NCBI GenBank assembly: GCA_038993745.2
Contig: CP160629.1
Span: forward strand, 2,862,403 to 2,926,402
DNA: 64,000 bases
Origin: Aliivibrio fischeri
Lineage (GTDB): Bacteria > Pseudomonadota > Gammaproteobacteria > Enterobacterales > Vibrionaceae
Reading direction: 5' to 3'
The position numbers and the translations under genes are program-made. Position 1 is the first letter of the stretch. Each line of letters begins with the position of its first letter. The notes beneath the pieces are model-generated. The model was not told where the DNA came from, did not search any database, and saw only the letters and a list, made by a program, of their open reading frames with translations. Of this stretch, positions 23,952 through 33,972 are shown one piece after another.

Positions 23952-24509
23952 TTATCCCTGACGCAGCGTATTACCTGTTTTCGCATCACGAATTTCTGTA
24001 GGCTGAGTCCGATTACCTACTTCACCTTGAAAAATAACTACCCCCGTATCCCCTAGTTGAGCTTCAACTTCAGTGACACTTCGACAAGGTTCCAATCCTG
24101 AAAGGTTAGCACTCGTTGAAGTAATTGGTTTACCGAATGCGTTACAAATAGCTTTCACTTGAGGATGAGCTGTTACTCTGACAGCAATACTATCAAATTG
24201 CCCAGTAACTAAAGGTAATGTGCTTGTTTTCACTGGAACAATCCAAGTCACAGGACCAGGCCATGATGCTTTAATGGTATTTACTTGCTCTTCTGTTAAT
24301 TGTTCTAAATCGATATAAGGTAATAATTGCTCTATAGATGCAGCAATCAAAATTAGTCCTTTTTCTTTTGGTCTCTTTTTTACATCCAATAAATTTAGTA
24401 ACGCTTGTTCGTTATCAGGATCGCAACCAACACCAAAAACGCCTTCTGTTGGATAAGCGATAACATTCCCTTGCTTCAAGGCATCTACGACTTGATTTAG
24501 ATTCTTCAC
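23952..24509 (-). CDS. tsaC: Threonylcarbamoyl-AMP synthase (t6A tRNA modification)
   Basis: TsaC (YrdC family) makes threonylcarbamoyl-AMP from threonine, bicarbonate and ATP for the t6A37 modification of ANN-decoding tRNAs. The 185 residues are close to E. coli TsaC (190). Motifs are [14 protein letters not shown] near 18, KKRPKEKGLILI near 44, [10 protein letters not shown] near 83 and TSTSANLSG near 131. The chosen start is GTG at 24509, as no ATG lies suitably upstream; a GAGAG stretch precedes it. It heads the tsaC-aroE-yrdB operon and is divergent from purE, with about 200 bases between. Confidence 0.97.
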   Translation of the reverse strand: MKNLNQVVDALKQGNVIAYPTEGVFGVGCDPDNEQALLNLLDVKKRPKEKGLILIAASIEQLLPYIDLEQLTEEQVNTIKASWPGPVTWIVPVKTSTLPLVTGQFDSIAVRVTAHPQVKAICNAFGKPITSTSANLSGLEPCRSVTEVEAQLGDTGVVIFQGEVGNRTQPTEIRDAKTGNTLRQG

Positions 24510-24622
24510 ATTAATACCACTCTCTTCTATATATAGTATCTATTCTATTGATCTACTCAAATCACACAACCGCTTTCCTTTTTTGAATTGTCATCATTCA
24601 TTAATAAGTTTAGCTTTTCCTT

Positions 24623-24660
24623 ACGCAAACGTTTTCCTTAATAAAAAATAACCGTATAAT
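24623..24660 (+). promoter_or_regulatory. purEK promoter with PurR-like operator
   Basis: ACGCAAACGTTTTCCT at 24623-24638 is a close match to the PurR operator consensus (ACGCAAACGTTTTCNT, established in enterics). It overlaps the place of the -35, ahead of a -10 TATAAT at 24655-24660. Binding there would block RNA polymerase, so purE-purK are probably repressed by PurR with hypoxanthine or guanine (inference). Confidence 0.8.
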
Positions 24661-24708
24661 GCGGATAACTTTTCTATATTGCCAATATCTTTATTTAAGG
24701 AGTTCACA

Positions 24709-25194
24709 ATGAAAGTCGGTATTATCATGGGTTCAAAATCAGACTGGCCAACAATGAAACTAGCCGCTGAGATGCTTGACCGCTTTAATGTGCCTTATGA
24801 GACAAAAGTGGTTTCTGCTCATAGAACACCTCAGTTACTTGCTGATTATGCAACTCAAGCAAAAGATCGTGGCATCAAAGTAATTATCGCAGGTGCGGGT
24901 GGTGCAGCACACCTTCCTGGAATGGCAGCAGCATTCACAAGTGTTCCTGTTTTAGGTGTTCCAGTACAATCTCGTGCACTTAAAGGTATGGATTCATTAC
25001 TTTCAATTGTACAGATGCCAAAAGGTATTGCTGTTGGTACTCTTGCGATAGGTGAAGCGGGAGCGGCTAATGCAGGTATCCTTGCAGCTCAAATCATTGG
25101 AACATCAAACGAAGAAGTAATGGCTGCGGTTGAAACTTTCCGTAAAGAACAAACTGAAATGGTGTTAGAGAACCCAGATCCATCAGAGGATTAA
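24709..25194 (+). CDS. purE: N5-carboxyaminoimidazole ribonucleotide mutase
   Basis: PurE converts N5-CAIR to CAIR in de novo purine synthesis, with PurK supplying N5-CAIR. The 161 residues carry the class I signatures GSKSDWPTM near 8, SAHRTP near 43 and [11 protein letters not shown] near 69. The start is ATG at 24709, which has AAGGAG nine bases upstream and gives MKVGIIMG as in the family; a longer frame from 24679 lacks support. purK follows two bases after the stop. The first 170 bases are duplicated at 12035-12204. Confidence 0.98.
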
Positions 25195-25196
25195 TC

Positions 25197-26309
25197 ATGA
25201 ATGTTCTTATTTTAGGTTCAGGTCAATTAGCACGAATGATGTCTTTAGCTAGTGCTCCATTAAATATTGATGTGATCGCTTATGATGTTAATAGCCAACA
25301 AATTGTACATCCATTAACTCAACAACCGATTGATTTATCATTAGAACAAGCCATTAAACAAGTCGATGTTATTACGGCTGAGTTTGAACATATTCCTCAT
25401 CATATTCTAGATATTTGTAGTGTAAGTGGAAAATTTCAACCAACACCTGATGCAATAAAAGCAGGTGGTGATCGCCGTCTTGAAAAAAAGTTATTAGATA
25501 ACGCGCATGTTGCAAATGCCAAATACCATAATATCAATACTAAACAGGACTTTTTGAATGCCATCGATACCGTTGGGATCCCTATGGTATTGAAGAGTGC
25601 GTTAGGCGGTTATGATGGAAAAGGTCAATGGCGCTTAAAAGACGTATCACAAGTTGATTCTATTTGGGAAGAAATGGATGAGTTAATTAAAAGCTCTCCA
25701 AATCAAGCAATAGTTGCAGAACAATTTATTCCATTTAACCGTGAAGTTTCACTCATTGGAGCTCGTAATAAAAACGGTCAAATGGTGACTTACCCACTGA
25801 CTGAAAATGTTCATGTCGATGGTGTTCTTGCTTTATCAACCGCTTTAGAAGGGACAAGTAATTTACAACAACAAGCCGATGAAATGTTTACCGCTATCGC
25901 TGATGAACTGAATTATATCGGAGTGCTTGCTATTGAGTTTTTCGATGTAGACGGAACGTTACTTGTAAATGAAATTGCCCCTCGTGTGCATAATTCAGGG
26001 CACTGGACTCAACAAGGGACCGATATTTGCCAATTTGAAATGCACATTCGAGCGGTATGCAACTTACCATTAACGGGTAATCAATTACTTCGCTCAACTG
26101 CGATGATTAATATTTTAGGTGAAGATAGCTTACCAGATGAAATATTAACAATGCCGAATTGCCATATTCATTGGTATGGAAAAGAGAAGCGAGCGGGTAG
26201 AAAAATGGGACATATTAACGTGTGTGCCGACTCCCCTGAAATGCTACAAAAAGAGCTTTCTAAACTTGCAAATATTTTAGATAAACAAGCCTTTAAAGCT
26301 CTTTCTTAA
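25197..26309 (+). CDS. purK: N5-carboxyaminoimidazole ribonucleotide synthase
   Basis: PurK is the ATP-grasp enzyme that carboxylates AIR with bicarbonate and ATP to N5-CAIR, the substrate of PurE. The 370 residues fit the family (E. coli 355). The N-terminal GSGQLARM motif, the ATP-grasp core ([16 protein letters not shown] near 130; [13 protein letters not shown] near 180) and the metal-binding [14 protein letters not shown] near 258 are visible. The ATG follows purE by two bases, so they form a coupled operon. It ends 37 bases before the convergent yrdD. Confidence 0.98.
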
Positions 26310-26321
26310 ATCTCAAGGTAT

Positions 26322-26352
26322 GAGTAACTTAATACTTGTGATTAAGTTACTC
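26322..26352. terminator. Inverted repeat between convergent purK and yrdD
   Basis: A perfect 12-base stem, GAGTAACTTAAT/ATTAAGTTACTC, with a seven-base loop, lies between the two stops and overlaps the yrdD stop codon. There is no good T run on either side, so it may be a weak bidirectional terminator or an RNA 3'-end stabiliser. Confidence 0.5.
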
Positions 26353-26916
26353 TGATTGGCTCTGAACTTCTGCACATTTTTTATCTGCACAGATTAAACG
26401 AGTTCCTGCCGCTGTTTCTTTTTTTAAAAGCAACTCAAAACCACATTTTTGACAACACCCTTGCTGTGGCTCTAAATTAACCGCAAAACGACAAGCAGGG
26501 TAAGCATCACATGCGTAAAATGATTTACCAAAGCGAGATTGTTTCTCTTGTAGATGTCCTTTATGACAACTAGGACAAACCGTTTCTGTCTGCGACGACT
26601 CTTTCTTTTGTTCTAAAGATTCAATATGAGTACATGATGGATATGCAGAACAACCGATAAACATTCCATATCGGCCTTGTCTCAACACCAATTCACTTTC
26701 ACATTGAGGGCATGGGATCCCTAACTCTTTCACTACATGACCATCATTACTTTTTAATGGACGAATATAGTCACATTCAGGGTAATTTTGACAACCTAAA
26801 AATGGACCTCTTTTTCCATAACGGATACTTAGTTCACCGCTACATTGAGGGCATATTTCATGCTCTAACGCATGCTCATGCGCTTGAAATAATTCTTTAT
26901 CAATCTTTCCAGACAT
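26347..26916 (-). CDS. yrdD: Topoisomerase-type zinc finger protein YrdD
   Basis: The 189-residue protein consists of repeated Cys4 zinc fingers like those at the C-terminus of DNA topoisomerase I. CPQC...CQNYPEC, CPQC...CSAYPSC and CPSC...CDAYPAC lie near 22, 69 and 113, with a fourth CQKC...CADKKC near 155. No topoisomerase catalytic domain is present. E. coli YrdD (180 residues) has the same layout and place next to smg and dprA. Nucleic acid binding is likely, but the role is unknown. The start is 11 bases after the smg stop, in a dprA-smg-yrdD operon. Confidence 0.9.
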   Translation of the reverse strand: MSGKIDKELFQAHEHALEHEICPQCSGELSIRYGKRGPFLGCQNYPECDYIRPLKSNDGHVVKELGIPCPQCESELVLRQGRYGMFIGCSAYPSCTHIESLEQKKESSQTETVCPSCHKGHLQEKQSRFGKSFYACDAYPACRFAVNLEPQQGCCQKCGFELLLKKETAAGTRLICADKKCAEVQSQSE

Positions 26917-26926
26917 TCTCTCAGCC

Positions 26927-27400
26927 TTAGTGAGTCAAGCCTACATCAGAGGTATACAATAACTCTTCCATCTGTGTATAAGCGCTTTCCTGTCCTGGAA
27001 CATTAAACAATACCATTAGGACAACCCACTTTAGATCATCTAATGACAGTTCATCCGTTTCTAAAGCCATTACTTGCTCAATTACCATTTCACGAGTTTC
27101 GCTAGTAAGTACTTTAATTTGTTCTAAGAAAAGTAAAAAACCACGACATGCCGTATTTATCCCATCAATTTCTTGTTGAGTATAAATTCGCATTGACGTT
27201 GACGTTCCTGTTGCAACACGAGCGTGCTCGTCCGTATCTTGTAAACGAGCCAGATCTTCTAACCAATCTAACGCTTTATATACTGCTTCTTGGTGAAAGC
27301 CTGCTTTTAGCAATTCATCTTCTAATTTTTCTTGTTCTACATTCAGTTCAACATCACTATGGATATATGTTTCAAATAGATACATCAGAACATCCATCAT
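26927..27400 (-). CDS. smg: Smg family protein (DUF494)
   Basis: The 157 residues equal the length of E. coli Smg. It is mostly helical and acidic, beginning [16 protein letters not shown], with the [19 protein letters not shown] segment near the C-terminus typical of DUF494. Function is not established; the constant position after dprA suggests a link with DNA processing, which is inference only. It begins two bases after dprA ends. Confidence 0.93.
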   Translation of the reverse strand: MMDVLMYLFETYIHSDVELNVEQEKLEDELLKAGFHQEAVYKALDWLEDLARLQDTDEHARVATGTSTSMRIYTQQEIDGINTACRGFLLFLEQIKVLTSETREMVIEQVMALETDELSLDDLKWVVLMVLFNVPGQESAYTQMEELLYTSDVGLTH

Positions 27401-27402
27401 GG

Positions 27403-28512
27403 CTAGCCCCTCCGCTTTTTAATGTAACCCCCTGGGACTGCAGCGATGAAACCTTGCAACTCTAATTCAAGTAATTGCATCATGATTTCATGTACAGGCA
27501 TCTGACACCGCTCTGCGATTATATCGACAGGCGTCGCCTCACCGCCTACGGTAGCGAACACTTCAGGAAATGGCAATTGTTCAGTGATAACTTCTTGTTC
27601 GAAAAGTGATGGTTGATGAGATAGTGCACACTCAGTCAGAGCTCCTATTTCATTAAAAATATCATCAGGAGAAGATACCAGTGTTGCTCCAGATTTAATT
27701 AAACCATTCGAACCTTGAGCTGTTGGGTTTTGAATAGAACCAGGTAAAGCAAATACCTCTCGTCCCTGTTCATTTGCATATCTTGCTGTAATTAGAGACC
27801 CTGAACGCTCTGCCGCTTCAACAACAAGAACCCCTGTTGATAAACCACTAATGATTCGATTGCGTCGTGGAAAGTTATCCGCTCTTGGTGGAGCATCAGG
27901 CCTAAACTCAGAAACTAAGGCGCCATTTTCACTCACTCTCTGAGCTAAGGAGCGATGCTTGGCTGGGTAGATCTTTTCTAGACCAGAGCCAAGAACAGCA
28001 ATGGTTTTCCCTTTTGCTTCTATTGCACCATGATGTGCATATCCATCGACACCGAGTGCAAGACCGCTGGTTACAACATAATTATGCTGAACAATAGAAC
28101 GAGCAAACTCTTTAGCACAATCCAATCCTTCCAGACTGGCATTTCGGCTCCCGACAATCGCCACTTGTGGCTCAGATAAACAGAGAGCATCCCCTTTAAC
28201 AAACAACACTGGAGGTGGAGCGCTAATCTCTGACAACAATTTGGGGTATCTAGGATCAGTTAATGGCAATATCGTATGTTCAGAACTCTTTTCTTGCCAA
28301 GTCAAACAGGTTTCAACCTGCTTATTTGTCGTCTGCTTTAGATAGGATATTTGAGATGAAGAGAGACCTAAAGCCTGTAATTGATCATCATTGTATTGCA
28401 GAATATTTTCAGCTGAATCGACACTGAGTAAACGGGACATTACCTTCCCGCCTACTCTAGGACAAAAGCATAAGGTTAGCCAAGCCGATAGATGTTCTTC
28501 GGAAATGGACAT
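27403..28512 (-). CDS. dprA: DNA processing protein DprA
   Basis: DprA binds incoming single-stranded DNA during natural transformation and loads RecA. The 369 residues show an N-terminal helical region, then the Rossmann-like DprA domain with [10 protein letters not shown] near 117, [12 protein letters not shown] near 149, a GSGLEKIYP segment near 175 and [13 protein letters not shown] near 213. A winged-helix domain follows near 310-365, ending in GGYIKKRRG. Vibrios are naturally competent on chitin, and comM is also in this window. It leads the dprA-smg-yrdD operon. Confidence 0.97.
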   Translation of the reverse strand: MSISEEHLSAWLTLCFCPRVGGKVMSRLLSVDSAENILQYNDDQLQALGLSSSQISYLKQTTNKQVETCLTWQEKSSEHTILPLTDPRYPKLLSEISAPPPVLFVKGDALCLSEPQVAIVGSRNASLEGLDCAKEFARSIVQHNYVVTSGLALGVDGYAHHGAIEAKGKTIAVLGSGLEKIYPAKHRSLAQRVSENGALVSEFRPDAPPRADNFPRRNRIISGLSTGVLVVEAAERSGSLITARYANEQGREVFALPGSIQNPTAQGSNGLIKSGATLVSSPDDIFNEIGALTECALSHQPSLFEQEVITEQLPFPEVFATVGGEATPVDIIAERCQMPVHEIMMQLLELELQGFIAAVPGGYIKKRRG

Positions 28513-28621
28513 AACGTTATTTATTCCTCATCAGGAGAAACCGCTATAACACCTTTGTGTATTGGCATTTCACTTTTTGTAATGAGTGCTAAGCTAAATT
28601 TTTCATAAGGCCTAATAACAA

Positions 28622-29590
28622 TTAATTCACCAATTTCCGTTTGAGGTAATTGAATGCCTTTTTCTTGGTGTCTTTATCGACTTCATAGTAGTACTCGCCT
28701 TTATTGCCATTAACAATGTTTCCTTCTTCTTTCAAAGAAAACATACTTCCTTGCAATAAGCCGTCATTACTGCCTTTATCTATCACTGCAACTTGATTAA
28801 CCGCTAAGTATTCACCACCATCAATGGAACCAAGTATGGATACATCAATATATTTTGGTGCAGGTTGAGGGTAAAACGTTGTGGTTAATTCTGTTTTTAT
28901 TTCATCTGAAGAAATAGGTAAAACCACATCATTAATCGCAATTTCTTGTTGCTGTTTAATGATTTTTAATCCACTCATATCTTCATTACTTTCGGCTAGC
29001 TCAGCGACACCAACAAGACGAAGGGCATAAGATGAGGCTTTGTCATCCTGACGAGAAAATTCATTAACGACTCGGTATATACCCCATTCTTTATGCGATA
29101 GCTCAGCATCAACGTACACTCTTTCACTCGAACTTAAAAATTTACGACCATCACTGGTTCCAAGTACTCGGTAAGACGTTTGGTAATTCACATCATCAAT
29201 TAAACGATCTGACTGTAAATAAGGTACAACTAAGCTAGTGGGTAAGGTAGGAACCGGCTCTTTTACCACCTTACGCATTTTAGGCGACAATTTTTTAAGC
29301 GGTTTAACACTTAATACCGGATTACCATTGTGCCAACTTAACGTTAATTCATCTCCAGGATAAATTAAGTGAGGATTATTTATATCTGGGTTAATTTTCC
29401 ATAATTTTGGCCAAAACCAAGGGCTATCTAAAAATAACGCCGAAATATCCCAGAGAGTATCCCCTTTTTTAACGGTGTATTGTTCCGGATAATCTTGTTT
29501 TAAAACCAATTTATCATCGCTTGATATCGATGGTGATGAGAATAAAATTGCGCTAATTAATGATGAAAAAATGAGTGTTTTTTTTAACAT
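28622..29590 (-). CDS. Exported LysM-domain protein
   Basis: The 322-residue protein has an N-terminal signal peptide (hydrophobic run ILFSSPSISS near 15-24) and one LysM domain near 37-86 (YTVKKGDTLWDIS...NPHLIYPGDELTL), which binds peptidoglycan. A long, mixed region without a recognised enzyme motif follows. Vibrios carry a similar gene next to def and dprA, with no established function. It is divergent from def, with about 117 bases between, and is transcribed toward dprA, 109 bases away. A role in envelope maintenance is inference. Confidence 0.85.
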   Translation of the reverse strand: MLKKTLIFSSLISAILFSSPSISSDDKLVLKQDYPEQYTVKKGDTLWDISALFLDSPWFWPKLWKINPDINNPHLIYPGDELTLSWHNGNPVLSVKPLKKLSPKMRKVVKEPVPTLPTSLVVPYLQSDRLIDDVNYQTSYRVLGTSDGRKFLSSSERVYVDAELSHKEWGIYRVVNEFSRQDDKASSYALRLVGVAELAESNEDMSGLKIIKQQQEIAINDVVLPISSDEIKTELTTTFYPQPAPKYIDVSILGSIDGGEYLAVNQVAVIDKGSNDGLLQGSMFSLKEEGNIVNGNKGEYYYEVDKDTKKKAFNYLKRKLVN

Positions 29591-29707
29591 GGTCCGCTTT
29601 CCTTGTCAGACATACCAACCGATGCTGTCATTTGCTCAATAAAATGTCTAGAATTGGAACTATTAGGTTTATGCCGTTTTCGGCGCAGTTCAACATTTTG
29701 AGTATTT

Positions 29708-30220
29708 ATGGCTTTATTAGAAGTATTAACGTTCCCGGATGACCGTCTACGTACCGTAGCAAAACCGGTAGAAGCAGTAACACCTGAAATCCAAAAATTT
29801 GTCGATGACATGATTGAAACCATGTACGACGAAGAAGGTATTGGCCTTGCTGCTACACAAGTCGATTTTCACCAACGTATCGTAGTGATTGATGTTTCTG
29901 AAACTCGTGACGAACCAATGGTTTTAATCAATCCTGTTATCACACAAAAAAGTGGTGATGATGGTATTGAAGAAGGCTGTTTGTCTGTTCCTGGTGCAAA
30001 AGGACTTGTTCCTCGCTCAGCAGAGGTATCAGTTAGCGCTCTTGATCGCGATGGTAATGAATTTAGCTTTGATGCTGATGATTTATTAGCTATCTGTGTT
30101 CAGCATGAACTTGATCACCTTGATGGCAAGTTATTCGTTGATTACTTATCGCCTCTAAAGCGTAAGCGTATCAAAGAAAAACTAGAGAAAATCAAAAAAT
30201 TCAACGCTAAAAATCAGTAA
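29708..30220 (+). CDS. def: Peptide deformylase
   Basis: Def removes the formyl group from nascent proteins, using Fe2+. The 170 residues include all three motifs: GIGLAATQV near 44, EEGCLSVPG near 88 with metal ligand C91, and QHELDHLDG near 132 with H133, E134 and H137. It forms a pair with fmt, which adds the formyl group to Met-tRNA; fmt starts 17 bases downstream. The pair def-fmt is conserved across gammaproteobacteria. Confidence 0.98.
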   Translation: MALLEVLTFPDDRLRTVAKPVEAVTPEIQKFVDDMIETMYDEEGIGLAATQVDFHQRIVVIDVSETRDEPMVLINPVITQKSGDDGIEEGCLSVPGAKGLVPRSAEVSVSALDRDGNEFSFDADDLLAICVQHELDHLDGKLFVDYLSPLKRKRIKEKLEKIKKFNAKNQ

Positions 30221-30237
30221 TTGATACCGAGGTTAAT

Positions 30238-31184
30238 TTGAGCAAACCATTACGCATTATTTTTGCGGGCACACCCGATTTCGCTGCTCGCCATTTATCA
30301 GCACTTATCGACTCTCACCATGAAGTGATTGGCGTATACACTCAACCTGATCGCCCAGCAGGTCGTGGTAAAAAGCTAACAGCAAGCCCAGTAAAAGAGC
30401 TGGCGCTTGAGCACAATATTCCTGTGTTCCAGCCTGAAAACTTTAAGAGTGATGAAGCAAAGCAAGAGCTTGCTGACCAAAATGCTGATTTAATGGTTGT
30501 GGTTGCTTATGGCTTACTGCTACCACAAGCGGTGTTAGATACACCAAATTGGGTTGCATTAACGTTCATGGCTCGATTCTTCCTCGTTGGCGTGGTGCTG
30601 CACCTATTCAACGCTCTATTTGGGCAGGTGACGCCGAGACTGGCGTAACTATCATGCAAATGGATATTGGTTTAGATACTGGCGATATGCTGAAGATTGC
30701 AACTTTGCCTATCGAAGCAACCGATACAAGCGCCTCAATGTACGACAAATTAGCTGAACTAGGTCCAGTCGCTTTAGTTGATTGTTTATCTGATATTGCT
30801 GATGGCTCTGCTATTGCACAAAAACAAGATGATGAACTGGCTAATTACGCGAAAAAGCTAAGCAAAGAAGAAGCAAAGATTGATTGGACAATGGATGCAA
30901 TTGCTATTGAACGCTGTGTTCGTGCTTTTAATCCATGGCCAATGAGTCACTTCTCTGTTGAAGATAAAGCCATTAAAGTATGGCAATCTCGTGTTGAAAG
31001 CTATACCGGAAATGCAACACCAGGCACCATTATCCAAGCGGATAAAACGGGCATTTATGTTGCGACAGGTTCAGATGCCATTGTCTTTGAACAACTGCAA
31101 GTACCTGGAAAAAAAGCAATGGGTGTTCAAGATATTTTGAATTCTCGCAAAGAATGGTTTGAAGTGGGTAATACCCTTAACTAA
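30238..31184 (+). CDS. fmt: Methionyl-tRNA formyltransferase, interrupted by a one-base deletion
   Basis: Fmt formylates Met-tRNA(fMet) with 10-formyl-THF. The start is TTG at 30238. The N-terminal part (FAGTPDFAA near 10, [12 protein letters not shown] near 42) is in one frame up to about 30550. The rest, starting [20 protein letters not shown] with the catalytic N, H and D region, is in another. Restoring one A in the AAA run near 30547 (TPNW to [10 protein letters not shown]) joins them into a normal protein of about 315 residues. A consensus error is likely, as fmt loss is costly. A terminator follows at 31202. Confidence 0.9.
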
Positions 31185-31201
31185 TTCTTCAAAAATATAA
31201 A

Positions 31202-31230
31202 AAGGTGGCATAATTGCCACCTTCGTTTTT
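31202..31230 (+). terminator. Terminator after fmt
   Basis: Stem AAGGTGGCA/TGCCACCTT (31202-31210 and 31215-31223) with loop TAAT, then CGTTTTT. It separates def-fmt from rsmB. Confidence 0.8.
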
Positions 31231-31288
31231 AAATGGCAAATATCGTATTTGCCTTTTTATTTTTGCCAACCATATTTTAGGTGATGAC

Positions 31289-32569
31289 ATGAACGTTCGT
31301 GCTGCGGCAGCCAAAGTTATTTATCAAGTTGTCGATCAGGGTCATTCTCTCTCTTCAGCGCTTCCAAAAGCTCAATCTGAGATCAAACCTCGTGACCAAG
31401 CTTTACTGCAAGAGATCTGCTATGGCGTACTGCGCTTTCTTCCTCGTTTAGAGTCTGTTGCTCAATCATTAATGGATAAACCATTAAAGGGAAAACAACG
31501 AGTATTCCATCATCTAATTCTTGTGGGTATTTACCAACTGAGTTTCATGCGTATTCCTGCACACGCAGCTGTAGCGGAAACCGTTGAAGGTACAAAGAAT
31601 TTAAAAGGTCCAAAACTACGTGGACTGATCAATGCGGTACTACGCAATTATCAACGTAGCCAAGAAGAGTTGGATGCGAAATCAGTAAGTCATGACTCAG
31701 GAAAATATGGTCATCCGGGCTGGTTATTGAAAATGCTACAACAAGCTTACCCAGAACAATGGGAAAATATTGTTGAAGCCAATAACAGTAAAGCACCAAT
31801 GTGGTTACGTGTTAATAGCCAACACCACACTCGTGATGAATATATAGCTCTACTTGAAAAAGAAGAGATCAGTGTTACGCCACATAGCCAAGCGACGGAT
31901 GCTCTGTTATTAGATAAAGCGCGTGATGTATATACACTTCCTGGCTTTGAGCAAGGTTGGGTATCAGTACAAGATGCTGCTGCTCAATTATCAGCAGAGT
32001 ACCTACAACCTCAAAATGGCGAATTAATTCTTGATTGCTGTGCTGCTCCAGGTGGTAAAACAGCGCACATTCTAGAACGCACACAAGATACCAGTGTGGT
32101 TGCTATTGATTGTGATGAAACACGTTTAAAACGAGTTTATGAAAACTTAGAGCGTTTAAACCTTAAAGCACAAGTTATTTGTGGTGATGCTCGCCATCCA
32201 GAAGAATGGTGGAAAGGCGAACAATTTGACCGCATTTTATTGGATGCACCTTGTTCTGCAACAGGGGTTATTCGTCGTCACCCAGACATCAAGTGGTTAC
32301 GTCGCTCAGAAGACATTAAAGCACTGGCTGAACTGCAAAGTGAAATCTTTGACGCTATGTGGTTACAGTTAAAATCTGGCGGCACCATGGTTTATGCGAC
32401 TTGTTCAATTACGCCTTTAGAAAACTGTGATCAGGTAAAAGCGTTTTTAGCACGAACAAGTGATGCAACATTAATTGATAATACAGATCCTGAAAAACCA
32501 GGACGTCAAATTCTTCCAGGTGAAGAGAATATGGACGGCTTCTACTACGCTGTTCTACAAAAAGCCTAA
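31289..32569 (+). CDS. rsmB: 16S rRNA m5C967 methyltransferase
   Basis: RsmB (Fmu/Sun) methylates C967 of 16S rRNA with SAM. The 426 residues match E. coli (429). It has an N-terminal NusB-like RNA-binding domain (about 1-140) and a C-terminal methyltransferase domain. The latter carries [30 protein letters not shown] and the catalytic TCS in [11 protein letters not shown]. The ATG at 31289 gives [10 protein letters not shown], as in the family, with GGTGATG just upstream; longer frames to 31214 run through the fmt terminator. trkA follows after 24 bases. Confidence 0.96.
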   Translation: MNVRAAAAKVIYQVVDQGHSLSSALPKAQSEIKPRDQALLQEICYGVLRFLPRLESVAQSLMDKPLKGKQRVFHHLILVGIYQLSFMRIPAHAAVAETVEGTKNLKGPKLRGLINAVLRNYQRSQEELDAKSVSHDSGKYGHPGWLLKMLQQAYPEQWENIVEANNSKAPMWLRVNSQHHTRDEYIALLEKEEISVTPHSQATDALLLDKARDVYTLPGFEQGWVSVQDAAAQLSAEYLQPQNGELILDCCAAPGGKTAHILERTQDTSVVAIDCDETRLKRVYENLERLNLKAQVICGDARHPEEWWKGEQFDRILLDAPCSATGVIRRHPDIKWLRRSEDIKALAELQSEIFDAMWLQLKSGGTMVYATCSITPLENCDQVKAFLARTSDATLIDNTDPEKPGRQILPGEENMDGFYYAVLQKA

Positions 32570-32593
32570 TCGGAATACGAGCGAGCAAACGGT

Positions 32594-33970
32594 ATGAAAA
32601 TCATCATCTTAGGTGCAGGTCAAGTGGGCGGCACATTAGCTGAGAACTTGGTGGGCGAAAACAACGATATTACGGTTGTTGATAAGAGCTCTGAACGACT
32701 GCGTGAGTTGCAAGATAAATACGATTTACGTGTAGTTCAAGGGTTTGCTAGTCACCCAGATACATTAAGAGAAGCCGGTGCACAAGATGCCGATATGTTA
32801 GTTGCCGTCACTAATTCCGACGAAACGAACATGATTGCCTGTCAAATTGCATTTACTGTATTTAATACACCAAACCGTATTGCTCGTATTCGTTCTCCTG
32901 AATATTTAAGAGAAAAAGAACGCCTTTTCCAATCTGATGCGATTCCAGTTGATCATTTGATCGCTCCAGAAGAACTCGTTACTGGATACATCGAACGCTT
33001 AATCGAATACCCGGGTGCACTTCAAGTAGCTAGCTTTGCAGAGAAGAAAGTAAGTCTTGTTGCTGTTAAAGCCTATTACGGTGGTCCTCTCGTCGGTAAT
33101 GCGTTATCCGCACTTCGTGATCACATGCCTCATATTGATACTCGTGTTGCGGCTATTTTCCGTCAAGGCCGACCAATTCGCCCTCAGGGAACAACCGTTA
33201 TCGAAGCTGACGATGAAGTATTCTTTGTTGCTGCAAGTAACCATATCCGTGCAGTAATGAGTGAATTACAGCGTTTAGAGCGCCCATACAAACGAATTAT
33301 GATTGTTGGTGGCGGTAATATCGGAGCAGGTCTTGCGAGACGCTTAGAACAAAACTACAGCGTTAAACTGATTGAACGTAATATGAAGCGAGCAGAAGAG
33401 TTATCTGAACTGCTTGAAGAAAGCATTGTATTTTGTGGTGATGCTGCAGACCAAGAGCTACTAAGTGAAGAACACATCGATCAAGTTGATGTGTTCATCG
33501 CTGTCACTAACGAAGACGAAGCCAATATCATGTCAGCCATGCTAGCAAAACGCATGGGTGCTAAAAAAGTCATGGTATTGATTCAACGTGGCGCTTATGT
33601 GGATTTAGTGCAGGGTGGCGTTATTGATGTGGCCATCTCACCACAACAAGCGACAATTTCAGCGCTATTAACGCATGTTCGTCGTGCTGATATCGTTAAC
33701 GTATCCTCTCTTCGTCGTGGTGCAGCCGAAGCGATTGAAGCCATTGCACATGGTGATGAAACCACATCAAAAGTCGTTGGTAGAGAAGTTCAAAATATAA
33801 AACTACCACCAGGCACAACCATTGGTGCAATTGTTCGAGGTGAAGAAGTATTAATCGCACACGATAAGACCGTGATAGAGCAGGATGATCACGTTGTTAT
33901 GTTCCTAGTGGATAAGAAATACGTTCAGGATGTAGAACGCTTATTCCAACCGAGTCCGTTCTTCTTATAA
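32594..33970 (+). CDS. trkA: Trk potassium uptake regulatory subunit TrkA
   Basis: TrkA is the cytoplasmic NAD(H)/ATP-binding gating ring of the Trk K+ uptake system, and partners with TrkH. The 458 residues equal the E. coli length. It has two RCK modules: the first with GAGQVGG at 7-13, the second with GGGNIG at 239-244, each followed by a TrkA-C domain. trkH begins two bases after the stop, so the channel and its gate are made together. rsmB lies just upstream, the same order as in E. coli for fmt-rsmB-trkA. Confidence 0.98.
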   Translation: MKIIILGAGQVGGTLAENLVGENNDITVVDKSSERLRELQDKYDLRVVQGFASHPDTLREAGAQDADMLVAVTNSDETNMIACQIAFTVFNTPNRIARIRSPEYLREKERLFQSDAIPVDHLIAPEELVTGYIERLIEYPGALQVASFAEKKVSLVAVKAYYGGPLVGNALSALRDHMPHIDTRVAAIFRQGRPIRPQGTTVIEADDEVFFVAASNHIRAVMSELQRLERPYKRIMIVGGGNIGAGLARRLEQNYSVKLIERNMKRAEELSELLEESIVFCGDAADQELLSEEHIDQVDVFIAVTNEDEANIMSAMLAKRMGAKKVMVLIQRGAYVDLVQGGVIDVAISPQQATISALLTHVRRADIVNVSSLRRGAAEAIEAIAHGDETTSKVVGREVQNIKLPPGTTIGAIVRGEEVLIAHDKTVIEQDDHVVMFLVDKKYVQDVERLFQPSPFFL

Positions 33971-33972
33971 TT

